DNA of 64,000 nt from Sporosarcina globispora. Its GTDB lineage: Bacteria > Bacillota > Bacilli > Bacillales > Cytobacillaceae. The first letter of the stretch is position 1. Each line of letters begins with the position of its first letter. Shown here piece by piece: positions 8,579-17,089 of the stretch. The notes under the pieces were generated by a model that did no database searches, had not been told where the DNA came from, and saw nothing but the letters and a program-made list of their open reading frames with translations. The stretch is from assembly GCF_001274725.1 (NCBI RefSeq), contig NZ_LGUF01000007.1:4877721-4941720 (forward strand), in the 5' to 3' direction. The translations under genes were made by a program, and so were the position numbers.

Positions 8579-9217
8579 ATGAACCGAAAATTAATATTAG
8601 TATTGTCTTTTTACATTATTTTAATGGGAGCAGCTTCATCCGCTAACGCCGAAACAGCACCAAAGGGACAATCACCAGCACAAGAGCATAAACATGAACA
8701 CCATCACAGAATGATTGATGAATCTCTAATGAAATCCCTTCAGGAACAAGGATTCACCAAAAAAGAAATTTTCATAGCTGCCCACATTGCAAAGTTTTCA
8801 AATAATCAGGTTGCAGACGTATTAACATTTTATAAAAATAATTACTCCTCCTGGGAAAAAACAGCACATCAATATGGAGTGGATATAGAGAAAATTAAGA
8901 AGCACCAACATCATATGGATAAGTTTCTTGAGAGTAATAAGCAAATCGTTCTCCAAAAGGTATCCGATTATTCGGGCAAGTCGCCTAAAGTGCTGCAGGG
9001 ATACCTCGACAAAGGAATTCCGCTTCGTTTTCTTATTTCAGGTGCAGCCATGGCAAAGGCGGCAAATAAGGATCTGGGAGAAATTATTCAAATGAAGGAA
9101 CAAGGAAAATCATTCCCTGAAATAAAAAAGGAACTTAATGTGGATAAAGAACAAATCCATAAAGAGTTGAAAAAACTGGTTGATGAAATTCAAAAGGAAG
9201 CCAGAAAGACAAAATAA
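8579..9217 (+). CDS. Secreted His-rich helical protein of unknown function
   Basis: This 212-residue protein has a clear signal peptide (residues 1-26, ending about SANA). A His-rich segment (HKHEHHHR) follows, then two alpha-helical repeats with K/E/D-rich faces and segments such as FTKKEIF and LNVDKEQIHKELKK. I do not recognise a family. The His cluster suggests metal contact but this is weak. ATG 8579 has AAAGGGGTG upstream; an earlier TTG at 8558 is less likely. It stands divergently from a two-component system, a layout typical of a regulated target. A terminator follows. Confidence 0.75.
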   Translation: MNRKLILVLSFYIILMGAASSANAETAPKGQSPAQEHKHEHHHRMIDESLMKSLQEQGFTKKEIFIAAHIAKFSNNQVADVLTFYKNNYSSWEKTAHQYGVDIEKIKKHQHHMDKFLESNKQIVLQKVSDYSGKSPKVLQGYLDKGIPLRFLISGAAMAKAANKDLGEIIQMKEQGKSFPEIKKELNVDKEQIHKELKKLVDEIQKEARKTK

Positions 9218-9223
9218 TATTTA

Positions 9224-9259
9224 AAACCGCAGAGGCATAATGCTCTGCGGTTTCGTTTT
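9224..9259 (+). terminator. Terminator of the His-rich secreted protein gene
   Basis: An 11-bp stem AAACCGCAGAG / CTCTGCGGTTT with an 8-nt loop, followed by CGTTTT. Confidence 0.85.
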
Positions 9260-9299
9260 ATGCAAAACAGAATTATAATGGGAATTAGAGGTGAACATG

Positions 9300-9617
9300 A
9301 TGACAGATGAAAACCCGCCGTACCCAGCAGACCTGGATGATGAGACATTATTCATGGTCTCCCAGACATTCAAAGCTTTATCAGATCCAACCAGGCTCAG
9401 AATTCTGCATTTATTATTTCACGGGGAGTATTCCGTAAATGAAATTTCAGAGAATCTATCCTTGCTTCAGTCTACGGTTTCACACCAGCTTCGCTTCTTG
9501 AAGAATCTGCGGCTGGTAAAATTCCGCCGTGAAGGAACTACACTTTACTACAGCCATGATGATGAACATGTTATTAGTTTGCTTAAACAGGCAATTGAAC
9601 ATAGCCAGCATTCATGA
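9300..9617 (+). CDS. czrA: CzrA-like ArsR-family metal-sensing repressor
   Basis: A 105-residue winged-helix repressor. Residues 20-85 carry the ArsR fold ([16 protein letters not shown], recognition region [15 protein letters not shown]). The C-terminal helix has the alpha-5 zinc/cobalt site of CzrA and SmtB: D-x-H in YSHDDEH and H-x2-H in EHSQH. The known role is derepression of a cation exporter when Zn or Co bind. The start is ATG 9300 (or 9297), after AGAGGTG. It is convergent with the exporter czcD, whose promoter carries a matching operator, so the two form a complete regulatory loop. Confidence 0.88.
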   Translation: MTDENPPYPADLDDETLFMVSQTFKALSDPTRLRILHLLFHGEYSVNEISENLSLLQSTVSHQLRFLKNLRLVKFRREGTTLYYSHDDEHVISLLKQAIEHSQHS

Positions 9618-9637
9618 AACAGCTGTCATTGCCCCTG

Positions 9638-10561
9638 TTAATTGCAGCTTTCATTATGGCCTGGGCACCCTTTTCTTTCACCTTCCACTTGAATTGTACT
9701 ATGCTCAATGCCATATTCATCATGCAGTACCGATTGCGCCGCATGAAGGACTGCATCGTGGCCGCCGTCATGTTCAATCACAAGGTGGCAGCTGAGAGAA
9801 GGAAATCCAGAAGTAATCGTCCAAATATGAAGATCATGAACATCTTTTACATATGCAAGACCGAGGAGTTTCTTTTTAATATCCTCAGGGTTAAGATGAG
9901 AAGGTGTGCCTTCCATTAAAATATGAAACGACTCTTTTACCACCCTCCAGCCGCTTATAAGGATGAGAACTGCTACAATTACACTTGCAATCGGATCTGC
10001 AATTCCCCAGCCGAAGAAATATATTAGAAGTGCAGCTGCAATAGCTCCAACGGAACCAAGCAGGTCACCAAGAACATGCAGGAAAGCACTCCTAACATTT
10101 AAATTGTGATCCTTATCGCCACTCATTAAAATAAATGCTGCTGCGATATTTACGAGGAGGCCGATTGTTGAAATTACCAGCATTCCCATACTTTGAACAG
10201 CCGGCGGCTCAAGAATGCGGTGATAGGCTTCATAGAAAATATAGAGAGAAATCAAGAGCAGCGTTATTCCATTTATTGAAGCTGCAATAATTTCAAATCG
10301 TTTATAGCCGAATGTTTTTGAATTAGTCGCCTTTTTTTCCCCCATTTTGATAGCCAGAAAACTTAACCCCAGCGCTGCTGCATCACTTAGCATATGTCCT
10401 GCATCCGACAGCAGGGCAAGGCTGTTAGTCCAAATCCCTCCTATTACTTCTACGATCATAAATGAAGCAATCAATATAAATGCCAACATTAAAGCTTTTT
10501 TATTGCCTGTGTGATGATGATCATGTGAATGACCATGTCCGTGCCCATGACTGTGTCCCAT
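9638..10561 (-). CDS. czcD: Cation diffusion facilitator, Zn/Cd/Co efflux (CzcD)
   Basis: This is a 307-residue CDF transporter. The N-terminus is a His-rich loop (MGHSHGHGHGHSHDHHH). Six membrane helices follow, with metal-site residues in LLSDAGHMLSDA (TM2) and HVLGDLLGS (TM5), and a cytoplasmic C-terminal domain with HDLHIWTITSG. The known activity is metal/proton antiport for Zn2+, Cd2+ and Co2+ out of the cytoplasm. It starts at ATG 10561 with AAAGGAG eight bases upstream. A SigA promoter and an ArsR-type palindrome lie just before it. Its 3' end meets czrA tail to tail, 20 bp apart. Confidence 0.93.
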   Translation of the reverse strand: MGHSHGHGHGHSHDHHHTGNKKALMLAFILIASFMIVEVIGGIWTNSLALLSDAGHMLSDAAALGLSFLAIKMGEKKATNSKTFGYKRFEIIAASINGITLLLISLYIFYEAYHRILEPPAVQSMGMLVISTIGLLVNIAAAFILMSGDKDHNLNVRSAFLHVLGDLLGSVGAIAAALLIYFFGWGIADPIASVIVAVLILISGWRVVKESFHILMEGTPSHLNPEDIKKKLLGLAYVKDVHDLHIWTITSGFPSLSCHLVIEHDGGHDAVLHAAQSVLHDEYGIEHSTIQVEGERKGCPGHNESCN

Positions 10562-10579
10562 CCATTACACTCCTTTTTA

Positions 10580-10629
10580 TATGAATATATGCTCATATAT
10601 ATTATGTATGACATTGGATTATTGTTCAA
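10580..10629 (-). promoter_or_regulatory. czcD promoter with CzrA-type operator
   Basis: On the minus strand: TTGAAC (10624-10629), 17-bp spacer, CATAAT (10601-10606), then the 18-bp imperfect palindrome TATGAGCAT/ATATTCATA (10580-10597), immediately downstream of the -10. Form and place fit repression by the adjacent CzrA. Confidence 0.75.
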
Positions 10630-10788
10630 TGATTTTTTTATTGTTTCCTTATAATTTAGACTAAATGAATGAAATCAAACATCTGCCGAGGGGGCCGATA
10701 GCAGGATCTGCAGAAACAACAAAGAATGATTAAATTCATCGAACAAGATTCTTTTCTGAGTCACAGAACGATTCCCAATCTATGCAAA
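10630..10788. other. Intergenic region without a recognisable gene
   Basis: It lies between the czcD promoter and the terminator of the purine permease gene. I see no ORF with a ribosome-binding site here. Confidence 0.4.
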
Positions 10789-10818
10789 AAAGGCCGCCTG
10801 ATTATCCAGGCAGCCTTT
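10789..10818 (-). terminator. Terminator of the purine permease gene
   Basis: On the minus strand: AAAGGCTGCCTG / CAGGCGGCCTTT, one mismatch, followed by a T-tract. Confidence 0.85.
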
Positions 10819-10821
10819 CCC

Positions 10822-12118
10822 TTAAGCAAGATAAACAAAATAACCCATAAAGGCAATACATAATCCATACATGATCGGATGGATTTCTTTTGGTTTTTTC
10901 AGCGCCAGCATTGTGATTGGATACAAGATGAATCCGAGAGCAATCCCTGTTGCTACGCTGAAAGTCAATGGCATCATTAAAATCGTAATAAAAGCGGGAA
11001 TAGCAATTTCCAATCTGCCCCAGTCGATATGTTTCACTTCCATTGCCATAAGTGCTCCTACGATAATAAGTGCCGGAGACGTAACCTCGGCTGTGATCAC
11101 ACTGAAGCAATGGAGAAAAGAATAGTGCTATAGCGAAGCATGCAGAGATGATAACCGAAGTAAACCCTGTTCTTCCTCCTGCCGCAATTCCAGAACTGGA
11201 CTCTATCATGGATGCTGTGGTAGATGTTCCAAGCACAGAACCGACTACAGTAGCACTGGAATCTGCCAGCAGCGCTCTGCCCGCATTAGGAATTTCATTA
11301 TTTTTCATCAGGCCGGCCTGGCTTGCAATCGCAATTAAAGCTCCTGCCGTATCAAAAAAGGCAACAAATAAGAAAGTAAATATGACTGCCAGCATTTCCG
11401 GCGTAAAGATTTGATCAAGATGCAGGAATACTTCACCAAATGTCGGCTCTAGGCTTGGAATGGCCCCAACAATTTTTTGCGGCTTTTCGATAAGCCCAAT
11501 TATCATGCCAACGGCTGCTGAAATGACCATACCATAGAAAATGGCACCTTTAACTCCCCTTACCATTAAAACGATTGTCAAGACAAAACAGAAAACAGCA
11601 AGAAGCGTGACTGGGGATTTAATATCGCCTATCGCAACAAAAGTCGCTTCATTTCCTACAATCAGGCCTGCATTTTTCAATCCGATAAAAGCAATGAAGA
11701 ATCCGATGCCGCCTGCAATTGCGTGCTTTAAATCCTTTGGTATGATGTTAATAATTTTTTCCCTTATCTTTAATAAACTTAATATCACAAATAAGATCCC
11801 TGAAACAAATACGCCAGTTAAAGCCGTTTGCCATGGAATTCCCATGCCGAGGCAGACCGAAAAAGTGAAGAAAGAATTGAGTCCCATGCTTGGTGCAATT
11901 CCAATTGGATAATTGGACAGCAGGCCAATTAATAAAGATCCAATAATTGCCGACAGCGCTGTAGCTGTAAAGACAGCCCCTTTATCCATTCCAGCCTGGC
12001 TAAGTATAATTGGATTGACAATTAATATATATGCCATCGATAAAAACGTTGTTATTCCTGCGATTGTTTCCTGCTTGTATGATGTTTCTCTCTCACGAAA
12101 CTGGAAAAAAGATGACAT
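10822..12118 (-). pseudogene. Guanine/hypoxanthine permease (PbuG/PbuO type), frameshifted
   Basis: An NCS2-family transporter of about 430 residues. It starts at ATG 12118 (M-S-S-F-F-Q-F), with AAGGAGGGG six bases upstream, and carries the family motifs ITTFLSMAYILIVNP, PSMGLNSFF and ESSSGIAAGGRTG. The frame breaks near 11104, after FFSPLL: one extra base moves the last 92 residues (starting SVITAEVTSPALIIVG) to the next frame. Both halves are otherwise well conserved, so the change is recent or is a consensus error. If real, the product lacks its last helices. Upstream is an intact guanine riboswitch and terminator. A second, intact permease of this family lies at 48712. Confidence 0.85.
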
Positions 12119-12145
12119 GCCATTCCCCTCCTTATTAATAACAAT

Positions 12146-12172
12146 AAAAAAAGCTCCGCAATATGCGAAGCT
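12146..12172 (-). terminator. Riboswitch expression-platform terminator
   Basis: On the minus strand: AGCTTCGC / GCGGAGCT (8 bp with one G-U pair), loop ATATT, then seven T residues, ending just before the permease ribosome-binding site. It would form when guanine is bound by the aptamer. Confidence 0.8.
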
Positions 12173-12226
12173 GCCCAGAAAGAAAACAGAAGAAAATAGC
12201 ATGCTGATTCAAACAAGCTATATCCC

Positions 12227-12293
12227 CCTGTAGTCAAGCTATTTACGGCAGCCCGGTAGAAACGCTCAGACCCTATCTCTGAACATATACAGG
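12227..12293 (-). ncRNA. Purine riboswitch aptamer, guanine type
   Basis: The minus strand shows the family core: P1 arms CCTGTA (12288-12293) and TACAGG (12227-12232), kissing loops within TCTACCGGGCTGCCGTAAAT, and the 3' junction TTGACTACAGG. The C in GAC-TAC is the base that pairs with the ligand, so guanine or hypoxanthine rather than adenine is expected. It controls the purine permease downstream by termination. Confidence 0.92.
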
Positions 12294-12519
12294 TAAAATG
12301 TATAGCCGCAGACATCTCAATCCATCAATGCCCTGCGCCAAACAAAATTATATATTGATATAATGAAAACAATTCTAGCAAACTCAAATATGGAGGTCAA
12401 TTCTTTAATTTATTCTGAGAATTCCCCTTTATCTTACAGTTGGCTAAAGGGGTTTAACGTTAATTTTATGTTGTAATGGGTAAACAATAAGAAAAACCAG
12501 CATGAGGAGGCAGCTCACA

Positions 12520-12843
12520 ATGTTCATTGTATATGCAAGCTTGATTCTTATTGCAGCATCCCTGATCTTTCTGGGCATCTATACTTTTAATGCTTACAAG
12601 AATGCCAAACCAGCAATTAAGAAACTGACAGCTATAAGCACTGTCATGCAGCTAAAAGCAGATCAATTGAAAAATGGTGTTGACGAACTCACAGGAACCC
12701 AGAAAGAAATTCAAAGAGATATTAATTATAAAAAACAAACCCTTAATAATACGTTGTCCGCTGTAAAAGAAACACCGAAGAAAATAAAGAAATGGTGGAA
12801 CATTAAAATACCTTTTATCCACCAAAATAACGACCACCCGTGA
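12520..12843 (+). CDS. DUF948-like small membrane protein
   Basis: This 107-residue protein has one N-terminal membrane helix (residues 1-22, MFIVYASLILIAASLIF). A long basic coiled-coil-like helix with LKADQLKNGVDEL and QKEIQRDI follows, then a short tail. It resembles the DUF948/YtxG class, which includes general-stress proteins of unknown mechanism. ATG 12520 has GAGGAGG upstream; the in-frame ATG at 12502 would place that site inside the gene. It is monocistronic, with a terminator overlapping the stop. Confidence 0.7.
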   Translation: MFIVYASLILIAASLIFLGIYTFNAYKNAKPAIKKLTAISTVMQLKADQLKNGVDELTGTQKEIQRDINYKKQTLNNTLSAVKETPKKIKKWWNIKIPFIHQNNDHP

Positions 12844-12858
12844 TAACGGGTGGTTTTC
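12833..12858 (+). terminator. Terminator of the DUF948-like gene
   Basis: An 8-bp stem ACCACCCG / CGGGTGGT, loop TGATAA, then TTT. It overlaps the stop codon. Confidence 0.8.
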
Positions 12859-12963
12859 TCTGCGGCTGGAAGCCTTTGTTACTGGCCAAACCCTAAAGGG
12901 CTACTGAATGGTTCGCCAATTGCACTACTTTTACTGGCCAGACCTCAAAGGCCTTCCAACTGA

Positions 12964-13446
12964 TTATCTTTTCTTTTTCTTAACCTCTTCACCTGTGAAT
13001 GGATCAATATATTCCATCATACTTATTTGTTCTGCAACTACATCATCTTGAATCTGATTACGTATATAATCTTCAATTACCTTTTTGTTTCTTCCTACTG
13101 TATCCACATAATACCCTGTACACCAAAACTTTCGGTTTCCATATCTGTATTTTAAGTTGGCATGACGATCAAATATCATCAAGCTGCTTTTGCCTTTTAA
13201 ATAACCCACAAACGAGGACACACTTATTTTTGGAGGAATACTCACTAACATATGTACGTGATCCTTACAAGCTGTCGCCTCAATAATCTCCACTCCCTTC
13301 CTTTCACATAGAGTGCGGAGTATTTCCCCAATATCCTTCTTAATTTTTCCGTATATCACTTGTCTTCTGTATTTAGGTGCAAACACAATGTGATACTTAC
13401 AATTCCAAGTTGTGTGTGCTAAACTATTAGTGTCTTTTTTAGACAT
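12964..13446 (-). CDS. tnpA: IS200/IS605-family Y1 transposase TnpA
   Basis: This is a 160-residue HUH single-strand transposase. It has the metal-binding pair in CKDHVHMLVSIPP and the nucleophilic tyrosine in the segment GYYVDTVGRN, with the usual N-terminal KYHIVFAPKYRR strand. Length fits IS200 TnpA. The C-terminal extension with IDPFTGEEVKKKKR is common in Bacillaceae members. The ATG at 13446 follows GGAGGA, which is locked in a long stem. No frameshift is visible, so the element may still be active. Confidence 0.93.
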   Translation of the reverse strand: MSKKDTNSLAHTTWNCKYHIVFAPKYRRQVIYGKIKKDIGEILRTLCERKGVEIIEATACKDHVHMLVSIPPKISVSSFVGYLKGKSSLMIFDRHANLKYRYGNRKFWCTGYYVDTVGRNKKVIEDYIRNQIQDDVVAEQISMMEYIDPFTGEEVKKKKR

Positions 13447-13452
13447 AAGAAT

Positions 13453-13511
13453 TCCTCCGTATGCTGATATTTTGGTTGGCGAACCAAAAATATTTTAGCA
13501 ATACGGAGGAG
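13453..13511 (-). promoter_or_regulatory. Long hairpin sequestering the tnpA ribosome-binding site
   Basis: Minus strand: TCCTCCGTAT pairs with ATACGGAGGA, enclosing a second stem TTTGGTT / AACCAAA. The GGAGGA of the 3' arm is the tnpA Shine-Dalgarno. IS200 elements are known to limit transposase translation in this way. Confidence 0.75.
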
Positions 13512-13581
13512 TTTTTTTAATACCACGCTGTAAGCTTTTTGGAACCCTAGGCCTAGCCTAGGGTTTTCTGTTTCATAATCA

Positions 13582-13612
13582 AATAAAACGAGGGCTGGGC
13601 CCACGTTTTATT
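13582..13612 (-). terminator. Terminator of the YihY-family gene
   Basis: Minus strand: AATAAAACG / CGTTTTATT outer stem with inner GGGC-cca-GCCC, followed by T residues. Confidence 0.85.
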
Positions 13613-13617
13613 TTGTC

Positions 13618-14520
13618 CTATTTTATTGAAAGTGTACGATATGCTTCTGCATCTGTTTGTACCATTGGATTTTCTTTATCATCTTTCTTACCGCTGCCCG
13701 GCCTAAAAGTATTATTTCTGTGATAGAGTGCACTGATTTCCCCGCCAACGACAAGGGCAAGACCTGTTAAATAGAACCATAGCATCAGTACAATGACTCC
13801 GCCAAGGCTTCCATATGTGGCGGAATAATTTCCAAAGTTGCTCACATAAAAAGATAAGCCAAAGGAGATGAGCTGCCACATAACGGTTGCGGCTATTGCA
13901 CCAGGCAAGACCTGTTTGAAAGGAAAATGCTTATTCGGTGCCACCTTATAAAGAATTGCCAGGACTGTAACCATAATCACAAAAGCAACGACCCATCTCA
14001 GCACATTAATAAGAATTTGCATCCCATCAGGTATAATAATAAAATTCCCAATAAAGTTTATGATGACTTTTCCGAACACGGGAAGAACCATAGCAATGAT
14101 AAATGCTCCAAGCAAACCCAGCGTCAAACCAATGGAGATCAGCCTTGATTTTATAAAGGACCTCGTTTCCTCCACATCAAAAGCGTCATTCATGGCCCTT
14201 ATGAAAGCCTGCATGCCATTTGAAGCGGACCACAAAGTACCTATAATCCCGAACGTCAGCAGCCCGCCGTTTGGCTTCGTAATGATATCTACTACATTGT
14301 CCTCAATGACACTAAATGAATCTGAGGGCATTACACTATGCAAGTAGGATAATGCTTTTTGCGGATCCAGTGAAAGGTATGGAACAATGGAGATGAGCAG
14401 GATTAACAAAGGAAAAATGGAGAGCATATAATAATAGGCTTGTTCGGCTGCAAGCCCGGTTGCCCGATCATTCTTAAATTCCTTTCCGAGCTTCTTGCCA
14501 AATTGAATAACCTTATGCAT
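13618..14520 (-). CDS. YihY/virulence factor BrkB family membrane protein
   Basis: This 300-residue integral membrane protein belongs to the YihY/BrkB family, once misannotated as ribonuclease BN. It has six predicted helices, with family segments EQAYYYMLSIFPLLI, FGIIGTLWSASNGMQAF, GAIAATVMWQL and SLGGVIVLMLWFYLTGLALVVGGE. Function is unknown; B. subtilis YfkH is a homolog. ATG 14520 (M-H-K-V-I-Q-F) is chosen because GGGAGGAG lies eight bases upstream; an earlier in-frame ATG at 14538 lacks such a site. It is monocistronic and ends in a strong terminator next to the IS200 element. Confidence 0.85.
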   Translation of the reverse strand: MHKVIQFGKKLGKEFKNDRATGLAAEQAYYYMLSIFPLLILLISIVPYLSLDPQKALSYLHSVMPSDSFSVIEDNVVDIITKPNGGLLTFGIIGTLWSASNGMQAFIRAMNDAFDVEETRSFIKSRLISIGLTLGLLGAFIIAMVLPVFGKVIINFIGNFIIIPDGMQILINVLRWVVAFVIMVTVLAILYKVAPNKHFPFKQVLPGAIAATVMWQLISFGLSFYVSNFGNYSATYGSLGGVIVLMLWFYLTGLALVVGGEISALYHRNNTFRPGSGKKDDKENPMVQTDAEAYRTLSIK

Positions 14521-15012
14521 TTTTACTACTCCTCCCATTATTAGCTTATTGCTTGTATGGGTTTATTTCCCCGAAGACCTTTGAGCTAATCGTATTTTAA
14601 TAAAATATTCATTTCATTTTGCTAGACAAATAAAAAAGATGCCCTTAGGCACCTTGTTATTTTTGATACAAATTATTGAACATGGAATAATCATATTGAG
14701 AAAAGTAAATGACTGAATGATATCCAGCAGCTTGATACCCATGTATTCATAGGATCACCACAGTGTTTTCCATTAGAAAGGAAAATTATCCTTTTAAAAT
14801 GCACAAAGTATTGCAAAATTTATAGTTATGGGAACTGGGCATCACTAATTTTCCTTAAGAAATGTTATAATTAGATAAAGTATTTCAATTCATCAGCCAA
14901 TTAATTTGAGCTATAATGGCACATGCTATCATATTTTGTTATTAGCTCAATGAAATTATTTGCGTTTTTTTTACATAAATTACTTATTATCACATAAAAA
15001 TGGGGGTCATTT
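14521..15012. other. Long intergenic region with one orphan hairpin
   Basis: About 490 bp between divergent genes. At 14630-14665 is a stem of GATGCCC with GGCACC type (one mismatch) whose minus-strand sense ends in T-rich sequence, as if closing a short minus-strand transcript. There is a TATAAT at 14866-14871 but no good -35 partner. No convincing ORF. Confidence 0.4.
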
Positions 15013-15906
15013 ATGAATGTTTCATTAAATACTGCAATTGTAGCAAATGTACATAAAGGATTGACCAAAGGCAAGCTTGCCAAAAGAATCTTCTTCATCA
15101 TACTTGGAGCCATTCTTATGGGTGTGGGAATTGAAGAATTCCTTGTGCCCAATAAAATTCTGGATGGCGGAATAGTAGGAATCTCCATTATCCTCTCTCA
15201 CTTGTCCGGCTGGAAACTCGGCTGGTTTATTTTCATCTTAAATATTCCATTTTTTTACATAAGCTACAAGCAAATAGGAAAAACATTTGCTCTTTCTACA
15301 TTACTAGGCATTGCAGTATTATCAGCAACCACCCTCCTCTTGCATGACGTCCCTGTATTTACTGAAGACTTGCTCTTAGCAACCGTATTTGGAGGCATTG
15401 TCCTTGGCGTTGGGGTCGGCATGGTGATCAGGTATGGGGGATCTTTAGACGGAACAGAGATACTGGCCATTCTGGTTAATAAAAGGCTCCCCTTCTCTGT
15501 AGGGGAAATTATAATGTTCTTCAATATCTTCATTTTTGCTACTGCAGGCTTTGTTTTCGGCTGGGACCGGGCCATGTACTCAATCCTTGCTTATTTCATT
15601 GCTTTTAAAACAATAGATGTTGTCATAAGTGGTCTTGATGAATCCAAATCCGCATGGATCATCAGCGACAAGCACAAGATAATCGGCGAAGCGATTATCG
15701 CCAGGCTCGGAAGGGGAGTCACCTATTTAAATGGCGAGGGTGCATACACTGGGGATGACAAAAAAGTAATCTTTTGCGTCATAACAAGACTTGAGGAAGC
15801 AAAATTGAAATCTATTGTCGAAGAAATAGATCCCAATGCTTTTTTAGCAGTCGCTGATATTGCTGAAGTTAGAGGGGGCAGATTTAAAAAGAAAGCCATT
15901 CACTAA
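15013..15906 (+). CDS. YitT-family membrane protein with DUF2179 domain
   Basis: This 297-residue protein has five or six N-terminal helices, with the family motifs EEFLVPNKILDGGIVGISII and RYGGSLDGTEILA. A cytoplasmic DUF2179 domain follows (about residues 215-290, VTYLNGEGAYTG onward). The family has no assigned substrate. The start at 15013 follows GGGGGTC. It is a single gene convergent with the sulfur cluster. A shorter YitT paralog without the DUF2179 domain is at 50127. Confidence 0.88.
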   Translation: MNVSLNTAIVANVHKGLTKGKLAKRIFFIILGAILMGVGIEEFLVPNKILDGGIVGISIILSHLSGWKLGWFIFILNIPFFYISYKQIGKTFALSTLLGIAVLSATTLLLHDVPVFTEDLLLATVFGGIVLGVGVGMVIRYGGSLDGTEILAILVNKRLPFSVGEIIMFFNIFIFATAGFVFGWDRAMYSILAYFIAFKTIDVVISGLDESKSAWIISDKHKIIGEAIIARLGRGVTYLNGEGAYTGDDKKVIFCVITRLEEAKLKSIVEEIDPNAFLAVADIAEVRGGRFKKKAIH

Positions 15907-15932
15907 TGGCTTGCCTTTAAAAAAGAAACATA

Positions 15933-15967
15933 AAAGGAACAGCCTCTGCTGTCCCTTTCCGTTTTTT
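15933..15967. terminator. Terminator between yitT-like and yrkJ-like genes
   Basis: AAAGGAACAGC / GCTGTCCCTTT with one mismatch and a T-tract on the + strand. Confidence 0.65.
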
Positions 15968-16742
15968 ATAGAATATCCATCCAGATTTTAATGGATGTTC
16001 CCAGAATTAGAACAGCCAGTATGATTTGGAGGATTTTCGTATTCACTTTCTTTCCTGCGTTAGCACCTAATGGAGAAGCAATTAAGCTGGCAATGATCAT
16101 AATGGCAGCAGGAATATAATCTACCTGCCCGGTTGCCACTTTACCCGCTGTGGATCCAATGGATGAAATGAAAGTGATTGCCAGGGATGTTGCAATCGTC
16201 ATCCTTGTAGGAATCTTCAATATAACCAGCATGATAGGAACCAGCAAAAATGCACCCGCTGCACCAACGATGCCAGCTCCAATACCGACAATCAAAGCAA
16301 AGAAGGCTGCAAGCCATTTATTGAACTTTACTTGATCCAGAGGTATATCATCCAAGCCCTTTTTCGGCACGAACATCATGACTGCAGCAATTAATGCCAA
16401 TACACCATATACAAGATTAATACCGCCTTCAGTCATAAATCGTGAACCATAGCTTCCGATTAAACTTCCGATAAGTATTGCCGAACCCATATAAATAATT
16501 AGTGTTTTATTCAGATATCCGCCTTTTCTGTAGGCCCAGACGCCTCCGATTGTCGCAAAAAACACCTGTACTGCACTAATTCCGGATACTTCATGAGCAG
16601 AAAAAGCTGCTAAGCCAAATAATGGCGGAATGTATAATAGCATAGGATATTTTATGATTGAGCCGCCAATCCCTACCATTCCGGAAATAAAAGACCCGAT
16701 AAACCCAATTAAAAATATGACGATCAAAAAGGTAAAATCCAT
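15966..16742 (-). CDS. yrkJ: TauE/SafE-family sulfite/organosulfur exporter (YrkJ-like)
   Basis: This 258-residue, eight-helix TauE/SafE permease carries the paired family motifs [15 protein letters not shown] near the N-terminus and [15 protein letters not shown] in the second half. TauE proteins move small sulfur compounds such as sulfite or sulfonates across the membrane. It is the last gene of a five-gene run (DsrE-like, TusA-rhodanese, persulfide dioxygenase, TusA, TauE), the same order as B. subtilis yrkE-F-H-I-J. Export of sulfite or thiosulfate made by the dioxygenase is the likely job. ATG 16742 follows AGGAGGGG. Confidence 0.88.
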   Translation of the reverse strand: MDFTFLIVIFLIGFIGSFISGMVGIGGSIIKYPMLLYIPPLFGLAAFSAHEVSGISAVQVFFATIGGVWAYRKGGYLNKTLIIYMGSAILIGSLIGSYGSRFMTEGGINLVYGVLALIAAVMMFVPKKGLDDIPLDQVKFNKWLAAFFALIVGIGAGIVGAAGAFLLVPIMLVILKIPTRMTIATSLAITFISSIGSTAGKVATGQVDYIPAAIMIIASLIASPLGANAGKKVNTKILQIILAVLILGTSIKIWMDIL

Positions 16743-16788
16743 TTGGCGCCCCTCCTTTTAAGCGATAAAAGGGAGTTAAAACCCCCTC

Positions 16789-17031
16789 TTACCTTTTCAA
16801 TAAATTAGCTTTTTTTATCCAAAATTTTAGAATTCCATTATCTTCTTCATGCTTTAAAAGCTCATTGCCAGTTGATTCTGCCCACGCAGTTAAATCTTTT
16901 ACAGCCCCTTTGTCAGTTGTATGAACTTCAAGCACTTGTCCTGATTCAATTTCTCCGATTGCTTTCTTCGTTTTTACGATTGGCATTGGGCAAGCTAAAC
17001 CTTTTGCATCCAGTACTTTTGCTGCGTTCAT
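16789..17031 (-). CDS. yrkI: TusA-family sulfur carrier (YrkI-like)
   Basis: An 80-residue single-domain TusA protein. The persulfide-carrying cysteine is in the family signature DAKGLACPMPIVKTKKAI near the N-terminus. Such proteins accept sulfane sulfur from a rhodanese or desulfurase and hand it on. ATG 17031 is supported by GGAGGA eight bases upstream; a longer in-frame start at 17076 is unlikely. It lies between the persulfide dioxygenase and the TauE exporter and is nearly identical in its motif to the N-terminal domain of the gene at 18254. Confidence 0.9.
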   Translation of the reverse strand: MNAAKVLDAKGLACPMPIVKTKKAIGEIESGQVLEVHTTDKGAVKDLTAWAESTGNELLKHEEDNGILKFWIKKANLLKR

Positions 17032-17089
17032 GTTTTTATTCCTCCAATTTTTGTAAAATATTTTGGTTAAAGTCATATGAAAATTCAGG

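Larger units (their letters stand above)
12880..13570 (-). mobile_element. IS200-type insertion sequence (tnpA only)
   Basis: A Y1 transposase is flanked by palindromic ends, with no tnpB. The left end (in transposase sense) has the perfect hairpin AACCCTAGGC / GCCTAGGGTT (13543-13565), a form typical of IS200 left ends. The right end has two near-identical 20-mers beginning ACTGGCCA (12881 and 12933), each able to fold. There are no terminal inverted repeats or target duplication, as expected. The exact boundaries are estimates within about 30 bp. Confidence 0.75.

Noticed and set aside
11148..12233. Several plus-strand frames opposite the purine permease
   Set aside because: They are low-complexity antisense readings of membrane helices without start signals.
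12840..12963. Short CRISPR-like array (two 20-mers beginning ACTGGCCA)
   Set aside because: Only two imperfect copies, palindromic, next to a transposase; they fit IS200 end hairpins.
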